DNA of 64,000 bases from positions 12,195-76,194 of the forward strand of contig JBGQFW010000006.1 in assembly GCA_041497115.1 (NCBI GenBank). Direction: 5' to 3'. The notes beneath the pieces were generated by a model. That model had not been told where the DNA came from and searched no databases. It saw only the letters and a list, made by a program, of their open reading frames with translations. A program made the translations under genes and the position numbers. This document shows, piece by piece, positions 1-9,734 of the stretch (position 1 is its first letter; the number at the start of each line of letters is the position of its first letter). The stretch is from AR5 sp041497115 (GTDB lineage: Bacteria > Methylomirabilota > Methylomirabilia > Rokubacteriales > CSP1-6).

Positions 1-402
1 CTCAACGGGCTCTGGCTGCGGCGGCAGTCGACGAAGTTCAACAGCGTGCCCTACATCATCCAGAAGGGCGCCGCCGCCGTGTACACCGAGGAGGGGCAGA
101 CGCAGGTCCGCGCGCTCGTCGATCACTACATGGAGAACGCGCGGATCATCCGCAGCGGCCTCGCCGCGACCGGCCTCACCGTCTACGGTGGCGAGAACGC
201 GCCGTACATCTGGCTCCGGACGCCGCCCGGCCTGTCCTCGTGGGACTTCTTCGACAAGCTCCTGAACGAGGCCCACGTCGTCGGCACGCCGGGCGCCGGG
301 TTCGGCCCCGCCGGCGAAGGCTACTTCCGCCTCACCGCCTTCGGCTCGCGCGCCCAGACCGAGGAAGCCATCGCCCGCATCAAGACCCGCCTCTCCCGCT
401 AG
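1..402 (+). CDS. dapL: LL-diaminopimelate aminotransferase, C-terminal part
   Basis: This is the last 133 residues of a fold-type I PLP aminotransferase; the start lies left of the window. The segment TKFNSVPYIIQKGAAAVY and the tail GTPGAGFGPAGEGYFRLTAFG are characteristic of LL-DAP aminotransferase, which converts tetrahydrodipicolinate directly to LL-diaminopimelate in lysine and peptidoglycan synthesis. The pathway fits dapA and dapB further right on the same strand. The PLP lysine is upstream of the window, so the catalytic core cannot be checked. The gene converges with rpoA and is followed at once by a long hairpin element. Confidence 0.88.
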   Translation, partial: LNGLWLRRQSTKFNSVPYIIQKGAAAVYTEEGQTQVRALVDHYMENARIIRSGLAATGLTVYGGENAPYIWLRTPPGLSSWDFFDKLLNEAHVVGTPGAGFGPAGEGYFRLTAFGSRAQTEEAIARIKTRLSR

Positions 403-410
403 CTGTTCAC

Positions 411-562
411 GGCGGAGCGGGCGGGCGGGGCCCCGGGGGTCCGGCGACCACGAGCGGCGCGGCGTAGGTCCCGTCGACGCCTCCATACTCCGGACGCCGC
501 CTGTAATCGTTGGGAGTGAAACGGGTCGGCGGACCCCCGGGGCCCCGCCCGCCCGCTCCGCC
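411..562 (+). repeat. Long-arm hairpin element, copy 1 (3' of dapL)
   Basis: Arms 411-443 and 530-562 are perfect 33-bp inverted repeats, G-rich on the left and C-rich on the right, around an 86-nt centre (444-529). The centre is closely shared with the element at 726-869 in inverted orientation, including TTGGGAGTGAAACGG. The element starts 9 bp after the dapL stop. A terminator, processing site or MITE/REP-like role is possible. The region 403-883 otherwise shows no credible gene. Confidence 0.8.
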
Positions 563-725
563 TGACCGCCAGCAGACGGGACGATTGCTGCGGCGTCTGG
601 CGTCGCAGATCCGGTGGGACGCCGAAAGCGGCGATGCTCAGGGAGCAGCGGAAAAGCTCGTCGGTAGAAACCGAACCGGTCGGATCGAACGGCGAGCGAA
701 GTTCGAGATCAGTTCCGAGCGGGGA

Positions 726-869
726 GGTCGGCGGTGGGTGGGGCTGGGGGTCCGCCGACCCGTTTCACTCCCAACCTAGGCAGGCGCGCCGTGGTGTGTG
801 GTGGCGTCGAACGGACCTACGCCGCGCCGCTCGTGGTCGCCGGACCCCCAGCCCCACCTGCCGCCGACC
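726..869 (-). repeat. Long-arm hairpin element, copy 2 (3' of rpoA)
   Basis: Arms 726-754 and 841-869 pair over 29 bp with two mismatches around an 86-nt centre (755-840). Read on the - strand, the centre aligns with that of the copy at 411-562: both begin GCGACCACGAGCGGCGCGG and end TTGGGAGTGAAACGGGTCGG. The arm sequences differ between copies (GGGGCCCCGGGGG versus GGGGCTGGGGG) yet each stays self-complementary. It lies just 3' of rpoA in the sense of rpoA transcription. Confidence 0.8.
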
Positions 870-883
870 GGGTCGCGCGCGGG

Positions 884-1894
884 CTACGTCTCGTAGGCGC
901 GCTCGTATTGCGAGCGCAGGCGCTCCAGCTCTTCGGGGTCGAGCTTCATGCCGAGCGACAGTCCCATCTCGCCGAGGATCGTCTTGATCTCGTTGAGCGA
1001 CTTCTTGCCGAAGTTCTTGGTCTTGAGCAGCTCGGCCTCGGTCTTCTGCACGAGGTCGGCGATGGTGCGGATGTTCGCGGTCTTCAGGCAGTTGGAGGCC
1101 CGCACCGAGAGCTCCAGCTCGTCCACGTTGCGGAAGAGGTTGTCGTTCAGCTCGGTGCGCGGATGCGTCTCGTCACGGCCCGTCTCCTCCTCCGCCGGCG
1201 CCGCCTCGGGGAAGTCCATCAGGAGATTGAAATGGTCCTGCAGGATGCGCGCGGCCTCGCCCACCGCGATGGCGGGCGTCACGCTGCCGTCCGTCCACAC
1301 CTCGACGACGAGGCGCTCGGGCGGCTCGTCGCCGGCGGGCGCGGTGCCGATCGGCTCCACCTTGAAGCTCACGCGCTTGACCGGCGAGAAATTGGCGTCG
1401 AGCAGGATCGCGTTGATCGGCAGCGCCTCCGGCTCGCGCTTCTCGGCCGAGACGTAGCCGCGTCCGCGCTCGACACAGACCTCCATCTCCAGCACGCCGT
1501 CCTTGTCCAGCGTGGACAGCGGCACGTCGGGTGTGAGGATCTCGACGTCGGCGTCGGGCTCGAAGTCGCCCGCCTTCACCTGCCCGGCGCCGTGGGCCTT
1601 GAGGCGCAGGATCTTGGGCCGGTTCACGTGCAGCGCGAACACGACTTTGCGCAGGTTCAGGATGATGTCGAGCGTGTCCTCGGTCACTCCCGGCATGTGG
1701 GAGAACTCGTGCAGGACGTTCTCGATCTTCACCCAGGTGGGCGCGGCGCCGTGGATGGCCGACAGCAGCACGCGACGATAGGCGATGCCGACCGTCAGCG
1801 CGAACCCCGGCTCGAACGCCTCGATGGCGAGCTTGCCGTAGGTGCGGTCGGAGGTGATCCACTCGTGGCGTGCAGGGAGCTGAAGCTCCAGCAT
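884..1894 (-). CDS. rpoA: RNA polymerase alpha subunit, stand-alone gene
   Basis: The 336-aa product has the alpha N-terminal assembly domain (about 1-235, with YRRVLLSAIHG and VLHEFSHMPGV) and a canonical C-terminal domain (about 260-325, with LSVRASNCLK and KNFGKKSLNEIK) that contacts UP elements and activators. The usual GxTLGNSLRR of the N-terminal domain is replaced by GFALTVGIAYRR. The gene is monocistronic, between convergent dapL and divergent mltG; rpoA normally sits between rpsD and rplQ, neither of which is present. An AAGGGGG Shine-Dalgarno lies 5 nt before the ATG. It may be a second, divergent alpha or the relocated sole copy. Confidence 0.93.
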   Translation of the reverse strand: MLELQLPARHEWITSDRTYGKLAIEAFEPGFALTVGIAYRRVLLSAIHGAAPTWVKIENVLHEFSHMPGVTEDTLDIILNLRKVVFALHVNRPKILRLKAHGAGQVKAGDFEPDADVEILTPDVPLSTLDKDGVLEMEVCVERGRGYVSAEKREPEALPINAILLDANFSPVKRVSFKVEPIGTAPAGDEPPERLVVEVWTDGSVTPAIAVGEAARILQDHFNLLMDFPEAAPAEEETGRDETHPRTELNDNLFRNVDELELSVRASNCLKTANIRTIADLVQKTEAELLKTKNFGKKSLNEIKTILGEMGLSLGMKLDPEELERLRSQYERAYET

Positions 1895-1962
1895 GAGACC
1901 CCCTTCAAGTTCCTGGATCGAGGAAGTAAGCGGATTCGCGGACCGGTGACCCCAGGTCCGAG

Positions 1963-1992
1963 AGTATACCAGACGTTCACGCCGCGCGTCAC
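1963..1992 (-). promoter_or_regulatory. Putative sigma-70 promoter of rpoA
   Basis: On the - strand a TATACT -10 box (1963-1968) follows GTGACG (-35, 1987-1992) after an 18-bp spacer. Five of six -10 bases match the consensus. It would give a leader of about 60 nt before the rpoA ATG at 1894. Confidence 0.5.
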
Positions 1993-2017
1993 CGCGGGCC
2001 CGGGGTGCCGGTCGGGG

Positions 2018-2023
2018 TAGACT
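2018..2023 (+). promoter_or_regulatory. Possible -10 box for a leaderless mltG transcript
   Basis: TAGACT ends 9 nt before the mltG ATG at 2033, and no Shine-Dalgarno sequence is present. If used, transcription would start within a few bases of the start codon. There is no recognisable -35 box, so confidence is low. Confidence 0.3.
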
Positions 2024-2032
2024 CGAAATATC

Positions 2033-3031
2033 ATGCGGTTACGGCGCCTCCTCCCGGCCCTCGCAATCGTAATGACCGCCCTGACGGGCGGGACGCTGGC
2101 CTGGCTGGCGCTCACCCCGGCGCCGGCCGTGCAGGCCGGCCCCCTGATCGTGGACATCCCCGCCCACGAGGGGCTGCTGGCCATCGCCGATCGGCTGAGC
2201 CGGGCCGGCGTGGTGCGCAGCCGCGCGGCCTTCCTCGCGCTCGCCGTCCTGCGCGGCAGCGTGCGCCGGCTCAAGGCCGGCGAGTACGAGGTGCCGCGCG
2301 ACGCCTCGACGCCCGACGTGCTGGAGCTGCTCGAGGCCGGGCGCGTGCGGCAGCACGTGATCCTCCACCCCGAGGGGGCGACCGTCGGCGAGCTGGCGCG
2401 GCTGCTCCAGGACGAGCGGCTGGCCGCCACCGACGACGTGCTGCGCGCGGCGGGCGACGCACGGCTGCTCCAGGGGCTGGGAATCCCCGGACCGAGCGTC
2501 GAGGGCTACCTCTTCCCCGACACCTACCGGTTCGTGCGCGGCATGTCGGCCGAGGAGATGCTGACGCGGATGGTGCAGCGCACGCGCGCGAAGCTCACGC
2601 CCGAGATGGTGGCGCAGGCGCAGGCGCGCGGGCTCACCGTCCACCAGCTCCTCACGCTGGCCTCGATCGTCGAGCGCGAGGCGGTCGACGCCGGCGAGCG
2701 GCGGCTGATCGCCGCGGTGTTCTGGAACCGGCTGCGGCGGGACATGCCGTTGCAGTCCGATCCGACCGTGCAGTATGCGGTGTCCAAGGAGCGCCGCGCG
2801 CTCACGCGCGGGGACCTGGCCACCGAGGACCCCTACAACACGTACGTGCACCGCGGGCTGCCGCCGGGACCGATCGCCAGCCCGGGGCTGGCGGCCATCG
2901 AGGCCACGCTGGACCCGGCCCCGGTCAACTACCTGTACTTCGTCGCCCGCGACGACCGCCGTCACTACTTCTCGACGAGCGTCGCCGAGCACAACGCGGC
3001 GGTGGCGCGCTACCGCCACCGGCCGCGCTAG
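2033..3031 (+). CDS. mltG: Endolytic peptidoglycan transglycosylase MltG (YceG-like)
   Basis: The product has 332 aa, with one N-terminal membrane anchor (about 7-27) and a periplasmic YceG-like domain. Family hallmarks are visible in order: EGATVGELARLLQ, VEGYLFPDTYRF, LASIVEREA (carrying the catalytic Glu), PLQSDPTVQYA and RGLPPGPIASPGL. It cleaves nascent glycan strands at the membrane and sets their length. Length is normal for the family. It is the first gene of a + strand run and is followed 35 nt later by a PlsC-like gene. Confidence 0.95.
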   Translation: MRLRRLLPALAIVMTALTGGTLAWLALTPAPAVQAGPLIVDIPAHEGLLAIADRLSRAGVVRSRAAFLALAVLRGSVRRLKAGEYEVPRDASTPDVLELLEAGRVRQHVILHPEGATVGELARLLQDERLAATDDVLRAAGDARLLQGLGIPGPSVEGYLFPDTYRFVRGMSAEEMLTRMVQRTRAKLTPEMVAQAQARGLTVHQLLTLASIVEREAVDAGERRLIAAVFWNRLRRDMPLQSDPTVQYAVSKERRALTRGDLATEDPYNTYVHRGLPPGPIASPGLAAIEATLDPAPVNYLYFVARDDRRHYFSTSVAEHNAAVARYRHRPR

Positions 3032-3066
3032 CCGCCGTGCAACCCGCGTGCTATAAAACCCGCGAG

Positions 3067-3722
3067 ATGTCGACCGCCCTGTCGCCGACGCCCCGCGCGG
3101 CCGCCGCGCCGGGGCCGTTCCCGCTCCTCTACCAGGCGCTGCGCGCCCCGGTGGGCGCCGCGCTCGCGCGGTGGTTCGACTTGCGCGTCGAAGGACTCGA
3201 GCACCTGCCCGCGGCCGGCCCGTACCTCATCGCCGCCAACCATCACAACTACCTCGACGGCGTGGTGCTGGCGGTGGCGGTGCCGGCGCCGATCGGCTTC
3301 CTCGTGATGCCGCGCGTGTGGCGGGCGACGCCGCTCCACCCGTGGCTGCATCGCCGCCTCGGCTCGATCCCGCTCAGCCTCGAGCGTCCCGACGTCGGCG
3401 CGCTCCGCGCCGCGCTGCGCGCGCTGGAGGCGGGACGCGTCGTCGGCATCTTCCCGGAGGGCCCGTTCAGCGTGCGCGGGCGGCTCGAGCACGGCCGGCC
3501 CGGCGTCGGGCTGCTGGCGCTGCGCGCCGACGTGCCGGTGGTGCCGGCCGGCATCCACGGCACCTACCAGGCGCTCCTGCACCGGCGCGGCTACATTCCG
3601 CGCCGCGTGCCGCTGGCCGTGCGCTTCGGGCCGGCGCGGCGGTTCGCCGGCGAGGGACGGGGCCGCGCGACGCGCTCGCGCATCACGCAGCGGATCATGG
3701 ACGACATCGCCGCCCTGCTCCC

Positions 3723-3726
<4 letters not shown>
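3067..3726 (+). CDS. PlsC-like 1-acylglycerol-3-phosphate acyltransferase
   Basis: The 219-aa product carries the two acyltransferase signatures, an HX4D motif (H59-D64 in NHHNYLDG) and FPEG at 129-132. The family transfers an acyl chain from acyl-ACP or acyl-CoA to lysophosphatidic acid or a related lipid on the inner face of the membrane. The start is the ATG at 3067; an open frame continues upstream but lies over mltG. Its stop overlaps the argH start in ATGA. The exact acceptor cannot be told from sequence. Confidence 0.85.
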
Positions 3727-5113
<1,387 letters not shown>

Positions 5114-5117
<4 letters not shown>

Positions 5118-6202
5118 CCGCCCGCCGCCGGCGGGCGCTGGCGCCGTGGCTGGTCGCGGCGCTGGTCGTGCTCGCCCTGCCGGCCTGCGGCCGCAAGGGG
5201 CTCCCGGTGGCGCCGGAGCGGCGGCTGCCCATGCCCGTCAGCGACCTGCGCGGCGTCGTGCGCGAGGGCGCGGTGGAGCTCGCCTGGACCGTGCCGCAGC
5301 GCCGGGTGGACAACAGCCGGCTGATCGATCCCGGTCTGGCGCGCGTCTTCCGCGTGGAGGACGGAGGCCAGGGCGACCCGCGCGCCGCGCTGCTCGTGGA
5401 CGACCGGATCGCCGGCTACACCGAGATCGGCACGATCCGGCTCGCCGATCCGCCCTCCCCGCTCGTGCAGGGCAGCCGCGTGACCTTCGCCGACCAGCGC
5501 GCGCTCACCCTCGGCCGGCGCTACACCTACGTGGTCGTCGTCGCCGACTCCCAGGGGCGGACGAGCGCGCCCTCGCCGCGCCTGTCGCTGGCCTTCGCGG
5601 CGGCGCCGGCGCCGCCCGGCGAGCTGGGCGCCCGGCCCGGCGACCGCGAGGTGCGCCTGACCTGGCAGCCGCCCGCGCGGCTGACCGACGGCGGCGCGAT
5701 CGTCGGCCCCCTCGTCTACGAGATCCTGCGCGCGCCCGCCCCCGGCGTGCCGCTGGCGCCGCTGGCCCGCACCGAGCCCGGCGCCACGTCGGCGGTGGAC
5801 CGCGCGGTGGACAACGACCACACCTATCACTACGCGGTCCGGGCGATCCGCCGCGCGGGCAACACCTCCGTCGAGGGCGAGCCGACCGTGGCGGTGGCGG
5901 TGACGCCGGTGCACACGACGCCGCCGGCGCCGCCCGCCGACCTCGTCGCGATCCCCTCCGAGGGCGTCGTGCGGCTGTCGTGGACGCCGAGTCCCGACCT
6001 CGACGTGGCCACCTACGTCGTCTACCGCGCCGCGGGGGCCGGGCCGCTCACCCGGGTGGGCGCCGTGCGCGTGCCCGCCGCCACCTTCACCGACCGCGAC
6101 GTGTCGGCCGGCGCCTGGCGCTACGCCGTCACCGCCCAGGACTCCAGCGCGCGCGTCAACGAGAGCCCGCCGTCGAACGAGGTGACCGTCACCGTCCCCT
6201 GA
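5114..6202 (+). CDS. Lipoprotein with LptM-like N-terminus and fibronectin III repeats
   Basis: A basic signal peptide ends in a lipobox, LALPAC, so the mature protein should be lipid-anchored at Cys25. The first residues after the lipid site, CGRKGLPVAPE, resemble the CGxKGPLxxP of the small lipoprotein LptM (YifL), whose gene also lies between argH and the lysine genes in many Proteobacteria. Here the protein has 362 aa: a variable first domain (about 40-150) and two clear FnIII domains (about 152-255 and 258-360, each with the W...Y/V pattern and PPAPPADL linkers). Specific function is unknown; FnIII domains suggest protein or glycan binding. Confidence 0.75.
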
Positions 6203-6216
6203 GCGCCCTCCGCGCC

Positions 6217-6245
6217 TTGACTTCGCCGGGAAAAAAGGCAACGAT
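6217..6245 (+). promoter_or_regulatory. Possible promoter before dapA
   Basis: TTGACT (6217-6222) is followed after 17 bp by AACGAT (6240-6245), a weak -10 match. It lies in the 98-bp gap between the FnIII lipoprotein gene and dapA, the largest gap in this + strand run. Confidence 0.25.
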
Positions 6246-6300
6246 CACCGTCACACGCGCTCGGGAGAGGCGACACGGGCCTGGTGGCCGGGAGACAGTC

Positions 6301-7191
6301 ATGAGCCAGACGACGTTCCAGGGATCGCTCGTCGCGTTGGTCACCCCGTTCCGCAACGGTCAGGTGGACGAGGCGAAGGTGCGCGAGCTCGTGGAGTTCC
6401 ACGTCGCCAACGGCACCGACGGCCTGATCCCGTGCGGGACGACCGGCGAGTCGCCGACCCTCTCCCACGACGAGCACAAGCGCGTCGTCGAGGTCGTCGT
6501 GGACGCCGCGCGCAAGCGCATTCCGGTCATCGCCGGCACCGGCTCGAACTCCACCGCCGAGGCGATCGACCTCACGCGCCACGCCGAGCGGGCGGGCGCC
6601 AGCGGCGCGCTCGTCGTCAACCCGTACTACAACAAACCCACGCAGGACGGCCTCTACCGTCACTTCCGCGCGGTGGCGGAGTCGGTGGCGATCCCGATCC
6701 TCGCCTACAACATCCAGAGCCGCACCGCCGTCAACGTCGAGACGGCGACGCTGGCGCGGCTGGCCCGCGACTGCCGCAACCTCGTCGGCGTCAAGGAAGC
6801 CTCCGGCAGCCTCGACCAGATGAGCCAGGTGATCGCCGCCTGCGGCCCGAACTTCGCGGTGCTGTCGGGCGACGACAACATCACGCTGGCGCTGCTGGCC
6901 ATCGGCGGCCACGGCGTCGTCTCGGTCATCGCCAACATCGTCCCCCGCGAGACCGCCGACATGGTGCACGCCGCGCTGGAGGGCGACTTCAAGCGCGCCC
7001 GCGAGCTCCACTACCGGCTCTTCCCGCTGGCGCGGGCCGCCTTCCTGGAGACGAACCCCATCCCGATCAAGGAAGCGATGGCGATGGCCGGGATGCTGGA
7101 GCCGGAGTTCCGGCTGCCGATGTGCCGGATGAGCGACGCGAACCGCGAGACCCTGCGCGGCATTCTCCGGCAGTACGCGCTCGTCAAGTAG
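6301..7191 (+). CDS. dapA: 4-hydroxy-tetrahydrodipicolinate synthase
   Basis: This 296-aa TIM-barrel aldolase condenses pyruvate with aspartate semialdehyde, the first committed step to diaminopimelate. Visible hallmarks are CGTTGESPTLS near the active site, Tyr136 in YNIQSRT and the Schiff-base Lys165 in VGVKEASG. The start is the ATG at 6301, preceded by GGGAG. dapB follows after 18 nt. Confidence 0.96.
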   Translation: MSQTTFQGSLVALVTPFRNGQVDEAKVRELVEFHVANGTDGLIPCGTTGESPTLSHDEHKRVVEVVVDAARKRIPVIAGTGSNSTAEAIDLTRHAERAGASGALVVNPYYNKPTQDGLYRHFRAVAESVAIPILAYNIQSRTAVNVETATLARLARDCRNLVGVKEASGSLDQMSQVIAACGPNFAVLSGDDNITLALLAIGGHGVVSVIANIVPRETADMVHAALEGDFKRARELHYRLFPLARAAFLETNPIPIKEAMAMAGMLEPEFRLPMCRMSDANRETLRGILRQYALVK

Positions 7192-7209
7192 CCCCCGAGG
7201 CGGTCCACC

Positions 7210-8055
7210 ATGACGGCCGATTCGCCGACCGTCGGGCGCGAAGGCGCCCCGACGGTCAATCTGGTCATCGCCGGAGCCGCCGGCCGCATGGGCAGCCGCA
7301 TCGTCGCCCTCGCCGGTGAGCGCGCGGACGTCACCGTCGTCGCCGCGCTGGAGGCGCCCGGCCATCCCGCGCTCGGCCGCGACGCCGGCGAGGTGGCCGG
7401 CGCCGGCCGCCTCGGCGTGGCGCTCGGCGCCGACGCTGCCGGCACGCTCACCCGCGACCGTGTTCTCGTCGAGTTCTCCGTGCCGGAGGCGACGCTCGCC
7501 CACCTGCGGCTGGTGGCCGCCGCCGGCGCCCGCGCCGTGATCGGCACCACCGGGTTCTCCGCCGCCCAGCGCGAGGAGATCGCCGGCCTCGCCCGCCGCG
7601 CGGCGATCATGCTGGCGCCCAACATGTCGGTCGCGGTGACGCTGGCCTTCACGCTGCTGCCGCTCATGGCCCGGGCGCTCGGCGACGACTACGACGTCGA
7701 GATCACCGAGATCCACCACCGCTTCAAGAAGGACGCGCCGAGCGGCACCGCGCTGCGCATGGCAGAGGTCATCGCCGCCGCGCTCGGCCGCGACCTGGGC
7801 AAGGTGGGCGTCTACGGGCGCGAGGGGCTGCCGGGCGAGCGCCCGCGCCAGGAGATCGCGGTCATGTCGCTGCGCTCGGGCGACGTGGTGGGCGAGCACA
7901 CGGTCTCGTTCGGCGCGCTCGGCGAGCGGCTGGAGCTGACGCACCGGGCCCACACCCGCGACACCTTCGGCCGCGGCGCGCTGCGGGCCGCCCGCTGGAT
8001 CACCGGTCAGCCCCCCGGCCTCTACGACATGGCCGACGTCCTCGGGCTCGGCTGA
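7210..8055 (+). CDS. dapB: 4-hydroxy-tetrahydrodipicolinate reductase
   Basis: The product has 281 aa, slightly longer than usual because of about 15 extra N-terminal residues. It has the nucleotide-binding GAAGRMG, the GTTG loop and the substrate signature EIHHRFKKDAPSGTA. It reduces the DapA product with NAD(P)H to tetrahydrodipicolinate, which the DapL encoded at the left edge would transaminate. No lysA or dapF is present in this run. Confidence 0.96.
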   Translation: MTADSPTVGREGAPTVNLVIAGAAGRMGSRIVALAGERADVTVVAALEAPGHPALGRDAGEVAGAGRLGVALGADAAGTLTRDRVLVEFSVPEATLAHLRLVAAAGARAVIGTTGFSAAQREEIAGLARRAAIMLAPNMSVAVTLAFTLLPLMARALGDDYDVEITEIHHRFKKDAPSGTALRMAEVIAAALGRDLGKVGVYGREGLPGERPRQEIAVMSLRSGDVVGEHTVSFGALGERLELTHRAHTRDTFGRGALRAARWITGQPPGLYDMADVLGLG

Positions 8056-8058
8056 GCC

Positions 8059-8313
8059 GTGCAGATCGTCCGCTTCCGCATCGACGGCCGCACGCGCTAC
8101 GGGGCGCTCGACGGCGCGGTGGTGGTGGAGTACGGGGGCACGCCGTGGAGCCTCTTCCGCCGCGGGCGCCGCCGCCACCCGCTCCGCCAGGTCGTGCGGC
8201 TGGCGCCGGTGCTGCCCGGGAAGATCGTCGCCGTCGGCCTCAACCACCGCGACCACGCGCTGGCGCGGGGGCGCGACGTGCCCGCCGAGCCGCGGCTGTT
8301 CGTCAGGCTCTGA
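8059..8313 (+). pseudogene. Truncated fumarylacetoacetate hydrolase-family gene (N-terminal domain only)
   Basis: The 84-aa frame starts with GTG 3 nt after dapB and matches only the small N-terminal part of FAH/2-hydroxyhepta-2,4-diene-1,7-dioate isomerase proteins: IVRFRIDGRTRYGAL and KIVAVGLNHRDHA. It ends at LFVRL, just where intact members read LFLKP and enter the catalytic, metal-binding barrel. The remaining 150-200 residues are missing and the stop overlaps the folB start (TGATG). It is best read as a deletion remnant, though the stub may still be translated and couple folB to dapB. Confidence 0.7.
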
Positions 8314-8672
8314 TGGCGGACAGGCTCCTCCTCGAGGACGTGCGCTTCTACGGCCACCACGGCGTGAGCAAGGCCGAGCAGACGGTCGGCGTCTGGTTCT
8401 CGGTGGACGCCGAGCTGGCGGTGGACCTGGCGCCGGCCGCGGTGTCCGACGAGCTCAGCGCCACCGTGGACTACGGCGCGGTGGCCCGGCGCATCGTGGA
8501 GATCGGCACGCAGGGACGCGTGAACCTGATCGAGCGGCTGGCCGGGCTGATCGCCCAGGCGCTGCTGCGCGAGTTCCCCGCCCGCGAGGTGCGGGTGCGC
8601 GTACGCAAGCTCACGCCGCCGCTCGCCGGCCTCGTCGGCACGCCCGCCGTCGAGCTGGTGCGGAGCCGCTGA
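8313..8672 (+). CDS. folB: Dihydroneopterin aldolase
   Basis: The 119-aa product has the family start LEDVRFYGHHGVSKAEQTVG, containing the conserved Glu, and the C-terminal VRVRKLTPP with the active-site lysine. It splits dihydroneopterin to 6-hydroxymethyl-dihydropterin in folate synthesis. The ATG overlaps the stop of the FAH remnant, and its own stop overlaps folK (TGATG), so translation is probably coupled. Confidence 0.93.
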   Translation: MADRLLLEDVRFYGHHGVSKAEQTVGVWFSVDAELAVDLAPAAVSDELSATVDYGAVARRIVEIGTQGRVNLIERLAGLIAQALLREFPAREVRVRVRKLTPPLAGLVGTPAVELVRSR

Positions 8673-9220
8673 TGACCCGCGCCTACCTCTCGCTCGGCTC
8701 CAACCTCGGCGATCGCCTGGCCCTGCTGCGGGCGGCGGTGGCGGAGCTGCGAGAGCGCGACGTCGCCGTGGTGGCCGTCTCGCCGCTCTACGAGTCGGAG
8801 CCGTGGGAGGAGGAGCCGGGCCAGACGGAGACCGAGCGGTCGTGGTTCCTCAACTGCGTCGTGGAGGTGGAGACGGCGCTGCCGCCGCGCGCGCTGCTCG
8901 ACCGCGCGCAGGCCGTCGAGGCGGCGCTCGGCCGCGCGCGGCTGCCCGGGCTCACGCCGGAGGCGCGGCGCTTCACGCCGCGCACGGTGGACATCGACAT
9001 CATCTTCTACGGCAACGCGGTGATCAGCGCCCCCGACGACCTGCACGTGCCGCACCTGCTGGCCGCCGAGCGGGGCTTCGTGCTCCGCCCGCTCGCCGAC
9101 CTCGCGCCCGAGCTCACGCACCCCACCCTCTACCGCCCGGTGCGCGAGCTGCTGGCCGAGCTGGCCGACGAGCACGAGGTGCGGCGCGGCGCCTATCCCG
9201 ACGACTGGCTGGCGGGCTGA
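8672..9220 (+). CDS. folK: 2-amino-4-hydroxy-6-hydroxymethyldihydropteridine pyrophosphokinase
   Basis: The product has 182 aa. It starts with YLSLGSNLGDR, has VSPLYESEPW, and carries the HPPK signature in the form RFTPRTVDIDIIFY, whose two Asp residues bind magnesium. It transfers pyrophosphate from ATP to the FolB product. The gene is directly downstream of folB, and the sigma-factor gene starts 1 nt after its stop. Confidence 0.94.
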   Translation: MTRAYLSLGSNLGDRLALLRAAVAELRERDVAVVAVSPLYESEPWEEEPGQTETERSWFLNCVVEVETALPPRALLDRAQAVEAALGRARLPGLTPEARRFTPRTVDIDIIFYGNAVISAPDDLHVPHLLAAERGFVLRPLADLAPELTHPTLYRPVRELLAELADEHEVRRGAYPDDWLAG

Positions 9221-9221
9221 G

Positions 9222-9734
9222 ATGGCCGACACCGAATTCCAGCGTCAGGCCCTCGCCCATCTCGACGCCCTGCACAACTTCGCGATGTACCTGTCCAAGC
9301 GGCCGGCGGACGCGGAGGACCTGGTTCAGGAAACGTACTTGCGGGCCTTCCGGTTCTCCCACCGCTTCCAGCCGGGAACCCATCTGCGCGCCTGGTTGTT
9401 CCAAATCCTGAGAAACACGTTCCTGACGTTCTATCGGGTCCGCGAGCGGGAGGCCCCCGTCGCGGAGGACGGGGTCCCCGAGTGGGACCCGCCCATGTTC
9501 CACGACGTCCCGGAAGACGACGGCGCCGCGATGGACGCCCACACCGATCTCGAGCGGGCGATGCGCCGCCTGCCGGAGGAGTTTCGCACGGTGCTGCTGC
9601 TCGCCGAGGTCGAGGGATTGCCGCTCGAGGAGGTGGCCCGCGTGATGGTCTGCCCGGTGGGCACGGTCAAGTCGCGGATCTTCCGGGCCAAGGAGCGTTT
9701 GCGGGGCATGCTCCGCGACTACGAAAGCAAATGA
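9222..9734 (+). CDS. ECF-family RNA polymerase sigma factor
   Basis: The 170-aa product has region 2 (about 8-75, with DAEDLVQETYLRAFR) and region 4 (about 115-165, with VARVMVCPVGTVKSRIFRAKERL), separated by an acidic linker. It lacks regions 1 and 3, as ECF sigma factors do. Its stop overlaps the next start (ATGA), the usual sigma/anti-sigma arrangement. The regulon cannot be told from here; no obvious matching promoter was found in the window. Confidence 0.92.
   Translation: MADTEFQRQALAHLDALHNFAMYLSKRPADAEDLVQETYLRAFRFSHRFQPGTHLRAWLFQILRNTFLTFYRVREREAPVAEDGVPEWDPPMFHDVPEDDGAAMDAHTDLERAMRRLPEEFRTVLLLAEVEGLPLEEVARVMVCPVGTVKSRIFRAKERLRGMLRDYESK

Noticed and set aside
2005..3066. Upstream extension of the PlsC-like frame across mltG
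   Set aside because: It lies over a clear mltG in another frame; the family N-terminus and the ATG at 3067 define the real start.
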